Below the pieces are notes generated by a model. The model had not been told where the DNA came from. It saw only the letters and a list, made by a program, of their open reading frames with translations, and ran no database searches. Below, in pieces: positions 46,413-54,147 of a stretch of DNA of 64,000 nucleotides. The DNA lies in contig PLTA01000039.1 of the NCBI GenBank assembly GCA_003164295.1, positions 383,375 to 447,374 on the forward strand, read 5' to 3'. Numbering within the stretch: the first letter of the stretch is position 1; each line of letters starts with the position of its first letter. The DNA is from Candidatus Bathyarchaeota archaeon. GTDB taxonomy: Archaea > Thermoproteota > Bathyarchaeia > Bathyarchaeales > Bathycorpusculaceae. Both the position numbers and the translations under genes were made by a program.

Positions 46413-47594
46413 ATGAGCACTGAAGCCTGTAACCTCGCCTTAAAAAATACTCTGAACGAAATCAGGAACGTTTGCCCAGATATTTCTCATGCCATGGTTT
46501 TTAGAGAAAACGGCGAAATCCTTGTCGAGGATGAAAATATAACCGAAAATACTGTAAACTGTGCTCAAGAAGTCTTCCACACTCTCCTTGAAAAATCAAC
46601 CGCAGTAGGAGGAATCGAATCGATAACCGTAGGCGGCACAGAATCTAGAGTTAACATTATTCGATTCGACGATCTTTATGTAACGACTGTTACTTCAGGA
46701 ATCACTGATGAAAAAACAGTTTCGAACCTGACTAGAGTTATGATTCCGATAACGCTAAAGATAGTGCAGAATATATATATGCCAATCAAAAACAAAAACG
46801 AAAATCAAGAAGTCGTCTTTAAGCCTGAACCCAAAACTCGCCAGCTTGAAATAATTTCCAAAGAAATTAATGCAACCGAGTTCATTGTCGAAACCCTCGC
46901 GGTTTTTGGAGGGTTCATGATTGATCAAGAAACTGCGTACATCGACCGGGCATTGCTTGTTGAATGGAAAGAAAAATATGGGGACCAACCTATCACGCAG
47001 ATCGCATTGGACGTTCCATCCAATGGGAAAACTACTACATGCAAGTTTCAGCCTTTCAGAGATTCAAAATACGAAAACAGAAACATAGTGCAATTGCCTA
47101 AGAAAATTCAAATTTCCTTAAACATTCAGAAAGGCACTAAAGTCCTCATAAAACCAATTTTCGAAGTTCAAGAAGACTCAAAAGATATCTCAGTTAAAGA
47201 AACAGAAACACCTAATGACCTAATCGAGATTTCCAAAGTTAATTTATCTGAAGTATATGAACATAAACAAAGTTCATCTGTAATCCAAGTCATGGTTGAA
47301 AACTTTAGAGGTGGAATACTGGGGAAACCAGATTGCGTGCGGGTCGAAAGCATTGTTATAGCCCGTTGGAACGAAATGTTCGGAGTCAAAGAAATCAAAG
47401 AAGTAACTGTTGAAGATACACTCTCTGGCAAGAAAATTCGTTGCAAGCTCCAAGCGATCAAAGACTCGCAGCTTGAAGGGAAAGGGGTAATCCAACTTCC
47501 AGAAAAACTCCAACAAGCGTTGGGAACCAAGAAAGGTGCCTTGGTCTTGATAAAGCCTATTACCGAGAAGTCTGAAGGAGTAAGCGATGACTAG
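46413..47594 (+). CDS. Roadblock/LC7 protein with duplicated C-terminal domain
   Basis: Residues about 1-125 look like a Roadblock/LC7 domain (HAMVFRENGEILVEDE, MIPITLKIVQNIYMP), a dimeric scaffold usually partnered with small GTPases or signalling proteins. Two similar units follow (about 150-255 and 283-388), each with an A.(L/V).W.E..G...I..(I/V)..D, then a strand block ending IVQLPKKIQISLNIQKGTKVLIKP-like, which resembles AbrB or swapped-hairpin folds. The repeat pairing is visible by eye. It overlaps the next gene by eight bases. Confidence 0.7.
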   Translation: MSTEACNLALKNTLNEIRNVCPDISHAMVFRENGEILVEDENITENTVNCAQEVFHTLLEKSTAVGGIESITVGGTESRVNIIRFDDLYVTTVTSGITDEKTVSNLTRVMIPITLKIVQNIYMPIKNKNENQEVVFKPEPKTRQLEIISKEINATEFIVETLAVFGGFMIDQETAYIDRALLVEWKEKYGDQPITQIALDVPSNGKTTTCKFQPFRDSKYENRNIVQLPKKIQISLNIQKGTKVLIKPIFEVQEDSKDISVKETETPNDLIEISKVNLSEVYEHKQSSSVIQVMVENFRGGILGKPDCVRVESIVIARWNEMFGVKEIKEVTVEDTLSGKKIRCKLQAIKDSQLEGKGVIQLPEKLQQALGTKKGALVLIKPITEKSEGVSDD

Positions 47595-48030
47595 AAAAAA
47601 TAACATGAACGAAACGAAACAGGTAGAAGAGATCGCAGTAATTGAAGTACAAGAATTAAAAGATGATATAACTCAAACAAATGAAATACAAGACTGCCCA
47701 GAATATACAAAGCTGCTTGAAACTCTTCAAGAACTCAGAAAACTCAAAGATGTAGTTGGGTATATTCTCAGAAGCGACTCAAATGCTACTGTTGACCTTA
47801 ACGATCCTTCAAAAATAATCGAATACGCCATGTTATCATCACAGTCAATCGAGAGTTCAAAGACGCTAGCCGAAGCATTCAAACTAGGTGAGACAGAAAA
47901 CATTTTCATCGAAGGTAAAAAACTCAACGTTCTATGCTTAGTTCTTGGGCAAAACACAATCAGCTTATTCTTGGAAAAAGGCAATGACCACAATAGCATT
48001 CTGAAAGCTTTAGTGGCTCAAGTAGAATAA
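47587..48030 (+). CDS. Second Roadblock-like protein
   Basis: A 147-residue protein. The first 50 residues are acidic and disordered-looking; the rest (VVGYILRSDSNATVDLND...GETENIFIEGKKLNVLCLVLGQNTISLFLEKG) has the strand-helix order of Roadblock domains. It overlaps the preceding Roadblock fusion by eight bases and would be made with it, consistent with a heterodimer. No GTPase gene is present. Confidence 0.6.
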   Translation: MTRKNNMNETKQVEEIAVIEVQELKDDITQTNEIQDCPEYTKLLETLQELRKLKDVVGYILRSDSNATVDLNDPSKIIEYAMLSSQSIESSKTLAEAFKLGETENIFIEGKKLNVLCLVLGQNTISLFLEKGNDHNSILKALVAQVE

Positions 48031-48147
48031 ACCAGCAAAAATAGCTAAAAAGCCGCCAAATAGACGTGCAACTTTTTTTGTTTTGTCTATGTTACCTGGT
48101 AGAATGTTTACGCGTAAAAGGTCTTCTTCAATACTCCTCTGTTTTAA
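48010..48147 (-). pseudogene. Fragment resembling a small membrane protein (DUF2892-like)
   Basis: On the minus strand the frame after the stop at 48148-48150 reads SIEEDLLRVNILPGNIDKTKK, then VARLFGGFLAIFAGLFYLSH and a stop. The NIDKTKK-VARLFGG-hydrophobic layout recalls short one-helix proteins such as DUF2892. No start codon is available in frame and the end overlaps the plus-strand gene by 21 bases, so it is at best a remnant. Confidence 0.3.
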
Positions 48148-48745
48148 TCAATAACGTAATTTTCGGAGAGTCTGTATTCATTGCTCTGAAAAACAGAATT
48201 CTGCTGATATAAATTACGCCAACGTAACTTCCCTCGGATCCAAGCCAATACAACGCGAGAAGATAACAACACATTTAGTTTAACAAAAAATGTTGTAAAT
48301 GTCGAAAAAGATAAACCCATGAATTTCAAAAGCAGTTCAATTGGAAGAGCAAAATTTTTTAAGGATAAAGAACTTGGCTTGTTTGCTCAGCTTTTCAATG
48401 GGTTGAGGCTGTGATTAAAGCTTAGCATTCTAAATTGGCAACTTTGATAATAGTCGCATGATATTGATGGCTGCACCTCTTTAATATTTCAACAGTTTTA
48501 AGAAGCATTTCGTTAAATGTCAAAGATTATTAGTTGAAAGTTTTTGAAGTTTTATGTCATTAAATTTAGGTGCCTTCGTTTTTTAGACTAAAGCTTCTGG
48601 AATTACAATTATTATTTTTGAGTTGTTTAGTAAGAACAAGTGTTAATAAATTTTAATAGTTGCTTGATGAAAAAGTCGAGAGCATTGATTGGAAAAAACG
48701 TAATGGTCGTTTAAAGGAGATTAAAATAAAAGGGAAAATAAGCTC
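48148..48745. other. About 600 bases with no gene
   Basis: AT-rich spacer between the convergent Roadblock run and the HAMP/77-residue pair. I see no ribosome site with a credible frame, no tRNA and no strong hairpin. It may hold 3' regions of both transcripts. Confidence 0.5.
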
Positions 48746-48979
48746 TTAAGACTGCTGTTTTAGTGCCAGCAAACCTTTCTTTACATTGTCAGCTATCTGG
48801 GCTCCAATCGCTAATTGGATTTCTATTTGACACCATTTCGCCAATTCGTCGATGTCGGATTTTTGAAGCGTTGAAGGTTCCTTGTTCAGATGTCTCCTTG
48901 ATTGGCGAATCAGAAATGTCTTAGCAGCTGGCCCGAGTTCCTTGGCGAGCACTGCCAGGCAATCCTGTTCAACTGTCAT
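48746..48979 (-). CDS. 77-residue helical partner of the HAMP protein
   Basis: Small helical protein (CLAVLAKELGPAAKTFLIRQ, LAKWCQIEIQLAIGAQ) with an ELGPAAKxFLxRQ signature that I do not assign to a known family. Its start overlaps the stop of the HAMP protein gene by one base, which implies equimolar coupled translation and a shared function. A cytosolic effector or linker for the truncated receptor is the simplest inference. Confidence 0.65.
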   Translation of the reverse strand: MTVEQDCLAVLAKELGPAAKTFLIRQSRRHLNKEPSTLQKSDIDELAKWCQIEIQLAIGAQIADNVKKGLLALKQQS

Positions 48980-49824
48980 TACTTCTTCGTCTCCTCTTGT
49001 TCCCCTGCTCCGTTGTTGAGCGCTTCGGTCATACGAAACGCGTTAACCATTCTCCTGAAGGATTCGACAAGTTCATCGATCTCATCGCCGGTCTTGATGT
49101 CAATGTTTTGTTTGAGGTAGAATCTTTGGTTGAGGTCGCCTAGGCTCACTTTATGTGCAATTTCAGCCAATTTCTTGAGAGGCCCTGTAATGCGATTACC
49201 CATAACGACCGCTAAAATAACTGAGACTATAGAGATTAAGGCTAAGAAGACCACAGCAACAATCAAGCTTAAGTTGGCGTAATTTTGGGCATCTGCGTTC
49301 GCGCTCTCGACATTGGCCAATGTTGTGGTTCGAACGTCTGCGAGTTGAGTATCTGCTGTTTTGACTGCATTGTTGAGCGTTGTTATGTGGGTCCAAATGT
49401 CTACATACTTTTGGCTATCGTTTTCTTGGCTAGTATAGATGGTGTATACCTGACTGATTGCACCGTTAATTTCGTTTTGGTCTAGACTGACTGCTTGTTT
49501 AAATTCGTCAAGGAGTGCTGGGTTGTCTGCTAATGCGCTGAGCAGGTAGGTTTGAGCCGGTTGGATAATATCTGCACTAGATACGATTATCTGTTGTCCA
49601 TCGGCTGTGTTATCAGAAGCATACATTAAAGTACCGAACTGGATTTGATCAAGTCCCTGCTGATAAGCATAAGCATTATTATTAATCTCGAGTTGTGTCT
49701 TTGCTTTAGTTTGAAGTTCCGCCATCTTTGTTGTATTGTATGTGATGGTTGCTCCTGCTGCGACGAAAAGTGCAATTATTAAAAGATACGATAATAACAA
49801 TTTACGTTTTATCTTCATTCCCAA
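48979..49824 (-). CDS. Membrane receptor ending at a HAMP domain
   Basis: Two transmembrane helices (about 8-28 and 185-207) frame an extracellular four-helix-bundle-like sensor. The following HAMP domain (GNRITGPLKKLAEIAHKVSLGDL ... TGDEIDELVESFRRMV) extends to about residue 265, and the protein ends about 15 residues later. The methyl-accepting coiled coil, kinase or cyclase that usually follows is absent. TTG 49824 or ATG 49818 may be the start. Coupled to the 77-residue gene. Confidence 0.82.
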   Translation of the reverse strand: MGMKIKRKLLLSYLLIIALFVAAGATITYNTTKMAELQTKAKTQLEINNNAYAYQQGLDQIQFGTLMYASDNTADGQQIIVSSADIIQPAQTYLLSALADNPALLDEFKQAVSLDQNEINGAISQVYTIYTSQENDSQKYVDIWTHITTLNNAVKTADTQLADVRTTTLANVESANADAQNYANLSLIVAVVFLALISIVSVILAVVMGNRITGPLKKLAEIAHKVSLGDLNQRFYLKQNIDIKTGDEIDELVESFRRMVNAFRMTEALNNGAGEQEETKK

Positions 49825-49855
49825 TCTGCCCTTTTGTTTAAGCTTTTTGCGATAT

Positions 49856-49919
49856 CGAGTCTGTATACGATTACGTACGACACGATATACAGATCTCGGG
49901 GTGTTTGCAGTTTATAAAT
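49856..49919 (-). promoter_or_regulatory. Inverted repeat over the HAMP-gene start site, with TATA box
   Basis: TATA-like TTTATAAAT (49911-49919) faces the HAMP gene. A stem CGAG-TCTGTATA-CG / CG-A-TATACAGA-T-CTCG spans 49856-49898, including an eight-base perfect core and two small bulges. The predicted transcript start, near 49885-49890, lies inside it. It could be an operator or a hairpin at the 5' end of the mRNA. Confidence 0.5.
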
Positions 49920-50145
49920 CTTGTCGATTCCAATATCTTTTGAATACTTGTTCTACATAAATACGTAAATATCAATACAAATATTCTATTTTTGAATTCA
50001 TTTGTGAATCTCACAATATTTAGAACACTTATTTCTAATATTATGTCTTGAGTCATAGTTTTTATTAGCTCAACAGTTTAAATTCCACTTTAATCCCCAA
50101 ACACGCACTTTGGTTTAGAAAAATCCGGAACAGGCGAAAAATCTT

Positions 50146-50571
50146 TTGGTAAAACAAATAAAAGAATATACGTCCGCTCAAACAATTGCTGACATCTTAA
50201 ACAAAGAATTATCTGAAACTAAGAGTACATTAGGCGAATATCTGCGTCGCTTAGATAACATTCGAACTTCTGCAGAAAAATCGAAAAAAGTACGCGAAGT
50301 TGTTATGAAGCTTGCGGGCAAAAAAAACTCAAGCGAAAATCCAAACGAGGTAACAATAGGCACAATAAAAATTATTTTAGATGCGAGCGCATTCCACGAA
50401 TTAGCAATCATAGAAGATGTCGTGCGCAGTTATCAAGAACGGCTTTTGGTTTTACAGAAAGTGCTTGAATCACTAAAATGGCTTGATCAACTCGGCAACA
50501 CCGAAGGGCTCAGGTATCTTGTTTTAGAAGATGAGGGAATTCCAGAAAGCATACTATTTAAAACAAATTAG
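50146..50571 (+). CDS. Helical protein, paralogue B of pilin/Roadblock locus
   Basis: A 141-residue protein starting at TTG, strongly similar along its length to the product at 45958-46386, including the C-terminal VLEDEGIPE-ILFK. It is divergent from the HAMP gene across 320 bases. It has no partner downstream. The duplicate may be an extra copy of the adaptor placed under separate control. Confidence 0.7.
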   Translation: MVKQIKEYTSAQTIADILNKELSETKSTLGEYLRRLDNIRTSAEKSKKVREVVMKLAGKKNSSENPNEVTIGTIKIILDASAFHELAIIEDVVRSYQERLLVLQKVLESLKWLDQLGNTEGLRYLVLEDEGIPESILFKTN

Positions 50572-50900
50572 CTATTTAGCGAAAAAACGAAAAAATAACT
50601 GAGGATAGAAATCCGCCTCATCACCATAATAAACAAAGTAAAATAATCTTCACAATCAAAGCAAATCTGCAAAAAAGAGTCGATGTGAAACTCAATAAAT
50701 TTTATTTTAACTAAGCCACCTTTTGTTAGTCCCTCAATCAGACTAGTAAACATATAAAACCCTAATCTAACATTCTAAATAATTGTTAAGCTGCCATTAA
50801 CAACAGAACAACTCGCCTTGATCAATCAACATTTTCTTGGCAGTTCATTAAGTTCTTTGAGTTTAGCTGTTAAAATTCTCAAAAATAGGAGAAAACTGTT
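50572..50900. other. Gene-free spacer of 330 bases
   Basis: AT-rich. The only features noted are the AGGAGA ribosome site (50887-50892) that serves the frameshifted DUF5658 gene and a minor GGAT-AGAA-ATCC hairpin near 50605. Confidence 0.5.
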
Positions 50901-51304
50901 TTGAATGTAAAAACAATTCTAGTTTATTTCTGATTTTATTGGGTTCATTGGATTGTCTAACAACGGTTATTGGAACCACGTATTTTGGGGCAAAAGAGCT
51001 TAACCCCCTAATAGCGGGAATAGTGTACGCAAACATTTCAATGTTTATAATTCTTAAATTATCGATATCCGTTGTTGTTGGCTTAATTTTTATTTTAGCT
51101 CAAAAAACCCTAACTCAAACTAAGGATAAGGAGACTAAATCACATAAAGTTGCTTTTAGAATACTGCAAATTGCCTTTTTTAGCCTAGCAATTTTTCTTG
51201 CTACAGTTGTAATAAACAATATGTTGACTCTGGTTCATTTTTTTAGAAAATTGAGTTTGTTGGATCACTTAGTAGGAAAGTACTTTAAAGCAGACAAGCC
51301 ATAA
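50901..51304 (+). pseudogene. DUF5658-like membrane protein with one frameshift
   Basis: AGGAGA precedes TTG 50901, which opens MNVKTILVYF then TGA at 50931. The next frame continues as LILLGSLDCLTTVIGTTYFGAKELNPLI, the hallmark start of DUF5658 proteins, and runs to 51304 with three more membrane helices. Adding one base in the T run at 50927-50930 restores a 134-residue protein. Either a one-base loss in this genome or an assembly error. It lies seven bases before trmY. Confidence 0.7.
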
Positions 51305-51311
51305 ACCTCCA

Positions 51312-51890
51312 GTGAAAAATTTGCCGCGTGAATTCATCCTCTTCTCGCGTATGGGAAAAACTGACTCGTCGTTTAACAATTTGCATGATGCCGGAAGATT
51401 AGACATCGTCTATGAATGCATAGTTACTAGCCTTTTTCTTTCTCATGGGATACGAAGAGATGTAACTTTTCAAGCAGTGTTGAATGGGCCGCCTAATCCA
51501 CCTCGCAACATTAGAATTGATGGAAATACAGTTTATGATGTGAGAACAGACGTGGATACGTGGAAGCAAATTCTAAGAAAAGTAATTGCTGGCAAATCTC
51601 ACCCAGGCATTAGTGTAGAAAAGATTAGCTTTGAAGCATTGCTTAAAACAGAAGCCCAAACGCACAAAGTTTACGTTTTAGAAGAAGGCGGAAAAGACAT
51701 AGCGGAAATAGAACTTTCAGAAAATGCTGTTTTCGTTCTGGGTGATCACGTTGGTTTACCTAAAAAAGCAGAAACTTTTGCGTTGCGATATGGCGAAAAA
51801 ATTAGTTTAGGCAAACAACCATACTTAGCTGCGTCATGTATTACACTAATCAATTATCTTCTCGATCGTCAAGCTAAATCTTGCTTTTGA
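51312..51890 (+). CDS. trmY: tRNA pseudouridine-54 N1-methyltransferase TrmY
   Basis: SPOUT enzyme that methylates pseudouridine 54 in the archaeal tRNA T-loop. Family signatures: REFILFSRMGKTDSSFNNL, AGRLDIVYECIVTSLFLSHG, and the knot region FVLGDHVGLPKKAE. GTG start at 51312. Length 192 is normal. Its 3' end overlaps thiL on the opposite strand by 17 bases. A tRNA-Thr 1.2 kb downstream lacks U54, its target. Confidence 0.93.
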   Translation: MKNLPREFILFSRMGKTDSSFNNLHDAGRLDIVYECIVTSLFLSHGIRRDVTFQAVLNGPPNPPRNIRIDGNTVYDVRTDVDTWKQILRKVIAGKSHPGISVEKISFEALLKTEAQTHKVYVLEEGGKDIAEIELSENAVFVLGDHVGLPKKAETFALRYGEKISLGKQPYLAASCITLINYLLDRQAKSCF

Positions 51891-52905
51891 AATGCTCCCA
51901 GCCTCGAGCTTCAATCACGCGTTTCTGACCATCAACATCCAACAGTATTTGCTTATCCTTTGTGGCTTTTCCTATCGGTAAAAGGCATCCGCCGACTTTT
52001 TCTACTGCGGCTTCAGCATCAGCCCAATCTTTGGATTTAATTGTCATTACCAGTTCGTATTCTTCTCCACCGTAAAGCGCCAACTCCAATGCATCAAGAT
52101 GGTTAAACTTAGCAAATCGTTTAACTTCGTCAGCTACAGGAACGCTATTGACAATGAAGCCAACCTGACTCATTTTTCCAATTTCATGTAAACTCCATGC
52201 TAAACCGTCGCTGGAATCGATTGATGCTGAAATAGCGCCTGATTCGCTAAGCGCCAGACCCTCTTTAAGTTTAGCTTTAGGCATGCAAACCGCATTCAAT
52301 AATACCTCGCTGAGATTTGAGGAAAGTGAGTAATTATCTAAAAGTAAGCGTAAACCAGAAGCGGATTTGCCAAAAAACCCTGTAACTGCCAAAATATCGC
52401 CGGGCTTAGCTCCATTACGTAACATCAATGCTGTCTTATCAGCAGTTCCAAATAGTGAAATAGAAATGATAAGGTCTGAAGCTTCACCTGTGTCTCCACC
52501 AATAATGTAAGCATCGTATTCGCGTGCCCCAGCATTTAATCCTCGTGCGATTTCCTCGATATCTTTGCGCATTATATCTCTGGGTAAGCCAAGGGAGACA
52601 AGAGCGGCTTTTGGTTGAGCTCCTTTAGAGGCAAAGTCACTGACGTTCATGACGATGGCTTTGCGGGCTGCTTGCCACAGACTCATATTTCGTGGAACAT
52701 CGGTTTTTCCTACAAGCATGTCCATTTTTAATACTGCGACTTGTTTTTGATCCAAATAAACAGCAGAAACGTCATCTCCAAATGGCACTGGCATATTAGG
52801 CATGGTTTCAAAGTGGCTGGATAGAATCTCAATTATTTTGCGTTCGCCTAAATCTGTGCCTCTTTCGCTTGAATAACCGTCGCTTCCAGTTTTATCGTTA
52901 CCCAA
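51874..52905 (-). CDS. thiL: Thiamine-monophosphate kinase
   Basis: Makes thiamine pyrophosphate, the last step of thiamine synthesis. Signatures: FGDDVSAVYL, LKMDMLVGKTDVP, KAIVMNVSDFASKGAQP and GGDTGEASDLIISI. The length of 343 is usual. It is a stand-alone gene converging on trmY. No other thiamine gene is in the window. Confidence 0.95.
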   Translation of the reverse strand: MGNDKTGSDGYSSERGTDLGERKIIEILSSHFETMPNMPVPFGDDVSAVYLDQKQVAVLKMDMLVGKTDVPRNMSLWQAARKAIVMNVSDFASKGAQPKAALVSLGLPRDIMRKDIEEIARGLNAGAREYDAYIIGGDTGEASDLIISISLFGTADKTALMLRNGAKPGDILAVTGFFGKSASGLRLLLDNYSLSSNLSEVLLNAVCMPKAKLKEGLALSESGAISASIDSSDGLAWSLHEIGKMSQVGFIVNSVPVADEVKRFAKFNHLDALELALYGGEEYELVMTIKSKDWADAEAAVEKVGGCLLPIGKATKDKQILLDVDGQKRVIEARGWEHFKSKI

Positions 52906-53132
52906 ATAATTCCCCTTAAAAATTCACAGCTATAAAATATTAGTTGTTCAAGCCTTTTAAAATTGACGCTTAACTTGTCGGGCGTATAACTCAAAATGTG
53001 AAATAGCATTTCACTGCAAAAGTCTAATCTTCACATTTTCAACATGAAAAAAAGCGCAAATTCGTGTTTTTTTGCCTGAATTCTAAGGTAAAACATTTAA
53101 AAACTTGGGCTTCACTGATTAGCAAGTACCGT

Positions 53133-53206
53133 GCCTCGATGGCTCAGCCCAGTAGAGCGGCTGCCTCGTAAGCAGCAGGCCGCGGGAGCAAAGCCCGCTC
53201 GGGGCT
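53133..53206 (+). tRNA. tRNA-Thr (anticodon CGT) with non-canonical T-loop, CCA encoded
   Basis: Acceptor GCCTCGA/TCGGGGC (one T-G pair), D-stem GCTC/GAGC, anticodon stem GCTGC/GCAGC around CTCGTAA, T-stem GCGGG/CCCGC, discriminator T as expected for archaeal tRNA-Thr, and CCA at 53207-53209. The T-loop is AGCAAAG rather than TTCRANY, and the D-loop has A18-G19 rather than G18-G19. A TATA-like ATTTAAAAA lies about 35 bases upstream. Confidence 0.88.
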
Positions 53207-53338
53207 CCAATTAATTTTTTAAGAATTTTTACAAAAAAAGAGAGTGTGAGATGGGTGGGGCTTCTCAATGTTAGATAGGTTTTTAATTTGTTATTATTCG
53301 ATGGTTTGGTCACCTCATATCCTGAGTTTTGTCGTTGG

Positions 53339-53452
53339 TTAGGTTGAGTTTTCTTTGATGAATCTGCGGTATTTGATGTTGTAGTAGGCGAAGGCTGCCG
53401 TTAGCGGGCTTGTGCATATCACGACTAATAGTATGCTTATTTCTTCGAACAT
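53339..53452 (-). CDS. 37-residue single-helix membrane microprotein
   Basis: ATG 53450-53452 follows GGAGAG by five bases. The product MFEEISILLVVICTSPLT then AAFAYYNIKYRRFIKENST has an acidic start, one hydrophobic helix and a basic tail, the usual orientation of small membrane proteins. The ribosome site and amphipathic design make it credible despite its size. Function unknown. Confidence 0.55.
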   Translation of the reverse strand: MFEEISILLVVICTSPLTAAFAYYNIKYRRFIKENST

Positions 53453-53802
53453 TTTTCTCTCCTATATATGCGGGAAGTATACTTTTTCTTTTGGATTTTT
53501 TTTTGGGGATGTTTTTTCCATTTTTTCTACCAACCTTTTTGATATTACTTAGTTGTCAGGTGATATAAGTGTGGTTGAGATTTGTTCACAATTATTATGA
53601 AAAGTTGAGCAAATGCCGAGCTTTACTAATTAAAATCTGATAAAGGTGCGGATAATTACAGATTAACTATATATTTGTTGAAAAATACTTATTTCGTTTT
53701 GCTGTAGCTGTGTTGTGCTGTTAAGCAAAGTGAATCAGGCAGTGGTAAGGTTTATTACGTATTACTATACTCGATGTTAATTGCATCAAGGAGGCGACTG
53801 AC
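53453..53802. other. Gene-free spacer of 350 bases
   Basis: T-rich near 53480-53530, then AT-rich. It ends with AAGGAGGCGACTGAC, an unusually complete ribosome site for the next gene. No other feature seen. Confidence 0.5.
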
Positions 53803-54138
53803 ATGCAACTTTTCGGAAACCACCATGAGGAAAAACTAAAATGCCCATACAAAGGCTGCGAAAAACAATTCGACAAGCCAACCGTCATCACAGATAACAC
53901 GGTGATTCCAAGACAAGAACATTACGCTTGCCCCTATTGCATGTCAAAACTTAACATAGTGACCCAAAACAGCAAAATATTAAGCATCAAACCCACCGAA
54001 TACCCAACCGTTCTTGATTCACCAGCCAAATGCGCCCACTTCAGCGGACTCCTACACGCACCAGGAGAAAGCATACTAACACAAGACGAATGCCTAATCT
54101 GCCCAAAAGTCATGCAATGCAACATACGCAAAAAATAA
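53803..54138 (+). CDS. Cysteine-rich zinc-binding protein, unknown function
   Basis: A 111-residue protein with nine cysteines and several histidines: CPYKGCEKQF, HYACPYCMSKL, KCAHFSG and ECLICPKVMQC. This suggests two metal sites, the first like a C2 zinc ribbon with an unusual second half. It has the strongest ribosome site in this part of the window (AAGGAGGCGA), implying high expression. Converges with the LURP-like gene. Family not recognised. Confidence 0.65.
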   Translation: MQLFGNHHEEKLKCPYKGCEKQFDKPTVITDNTVIPRQEHYACPYCMSKLNIVTQNSKILSIKPTEYPTVLDSPAKCAHFSGLLHAPGESILTQDECLICPKVMQCNIRKK

Positions 54139-54147
54139 CTATCTCAT

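Noticed and set aside
50568..50753. 61-codon minus-strand frame before the DUF5658 gene
   Set aside because: Its ATG lies in what looks like a TATA element and there is no ribosome site or family resemblance.
53119..53313. 64-codon minus-strand frame across tRNA-Thr
   Set aside because: It covers the tRNA and has no ribosome site.
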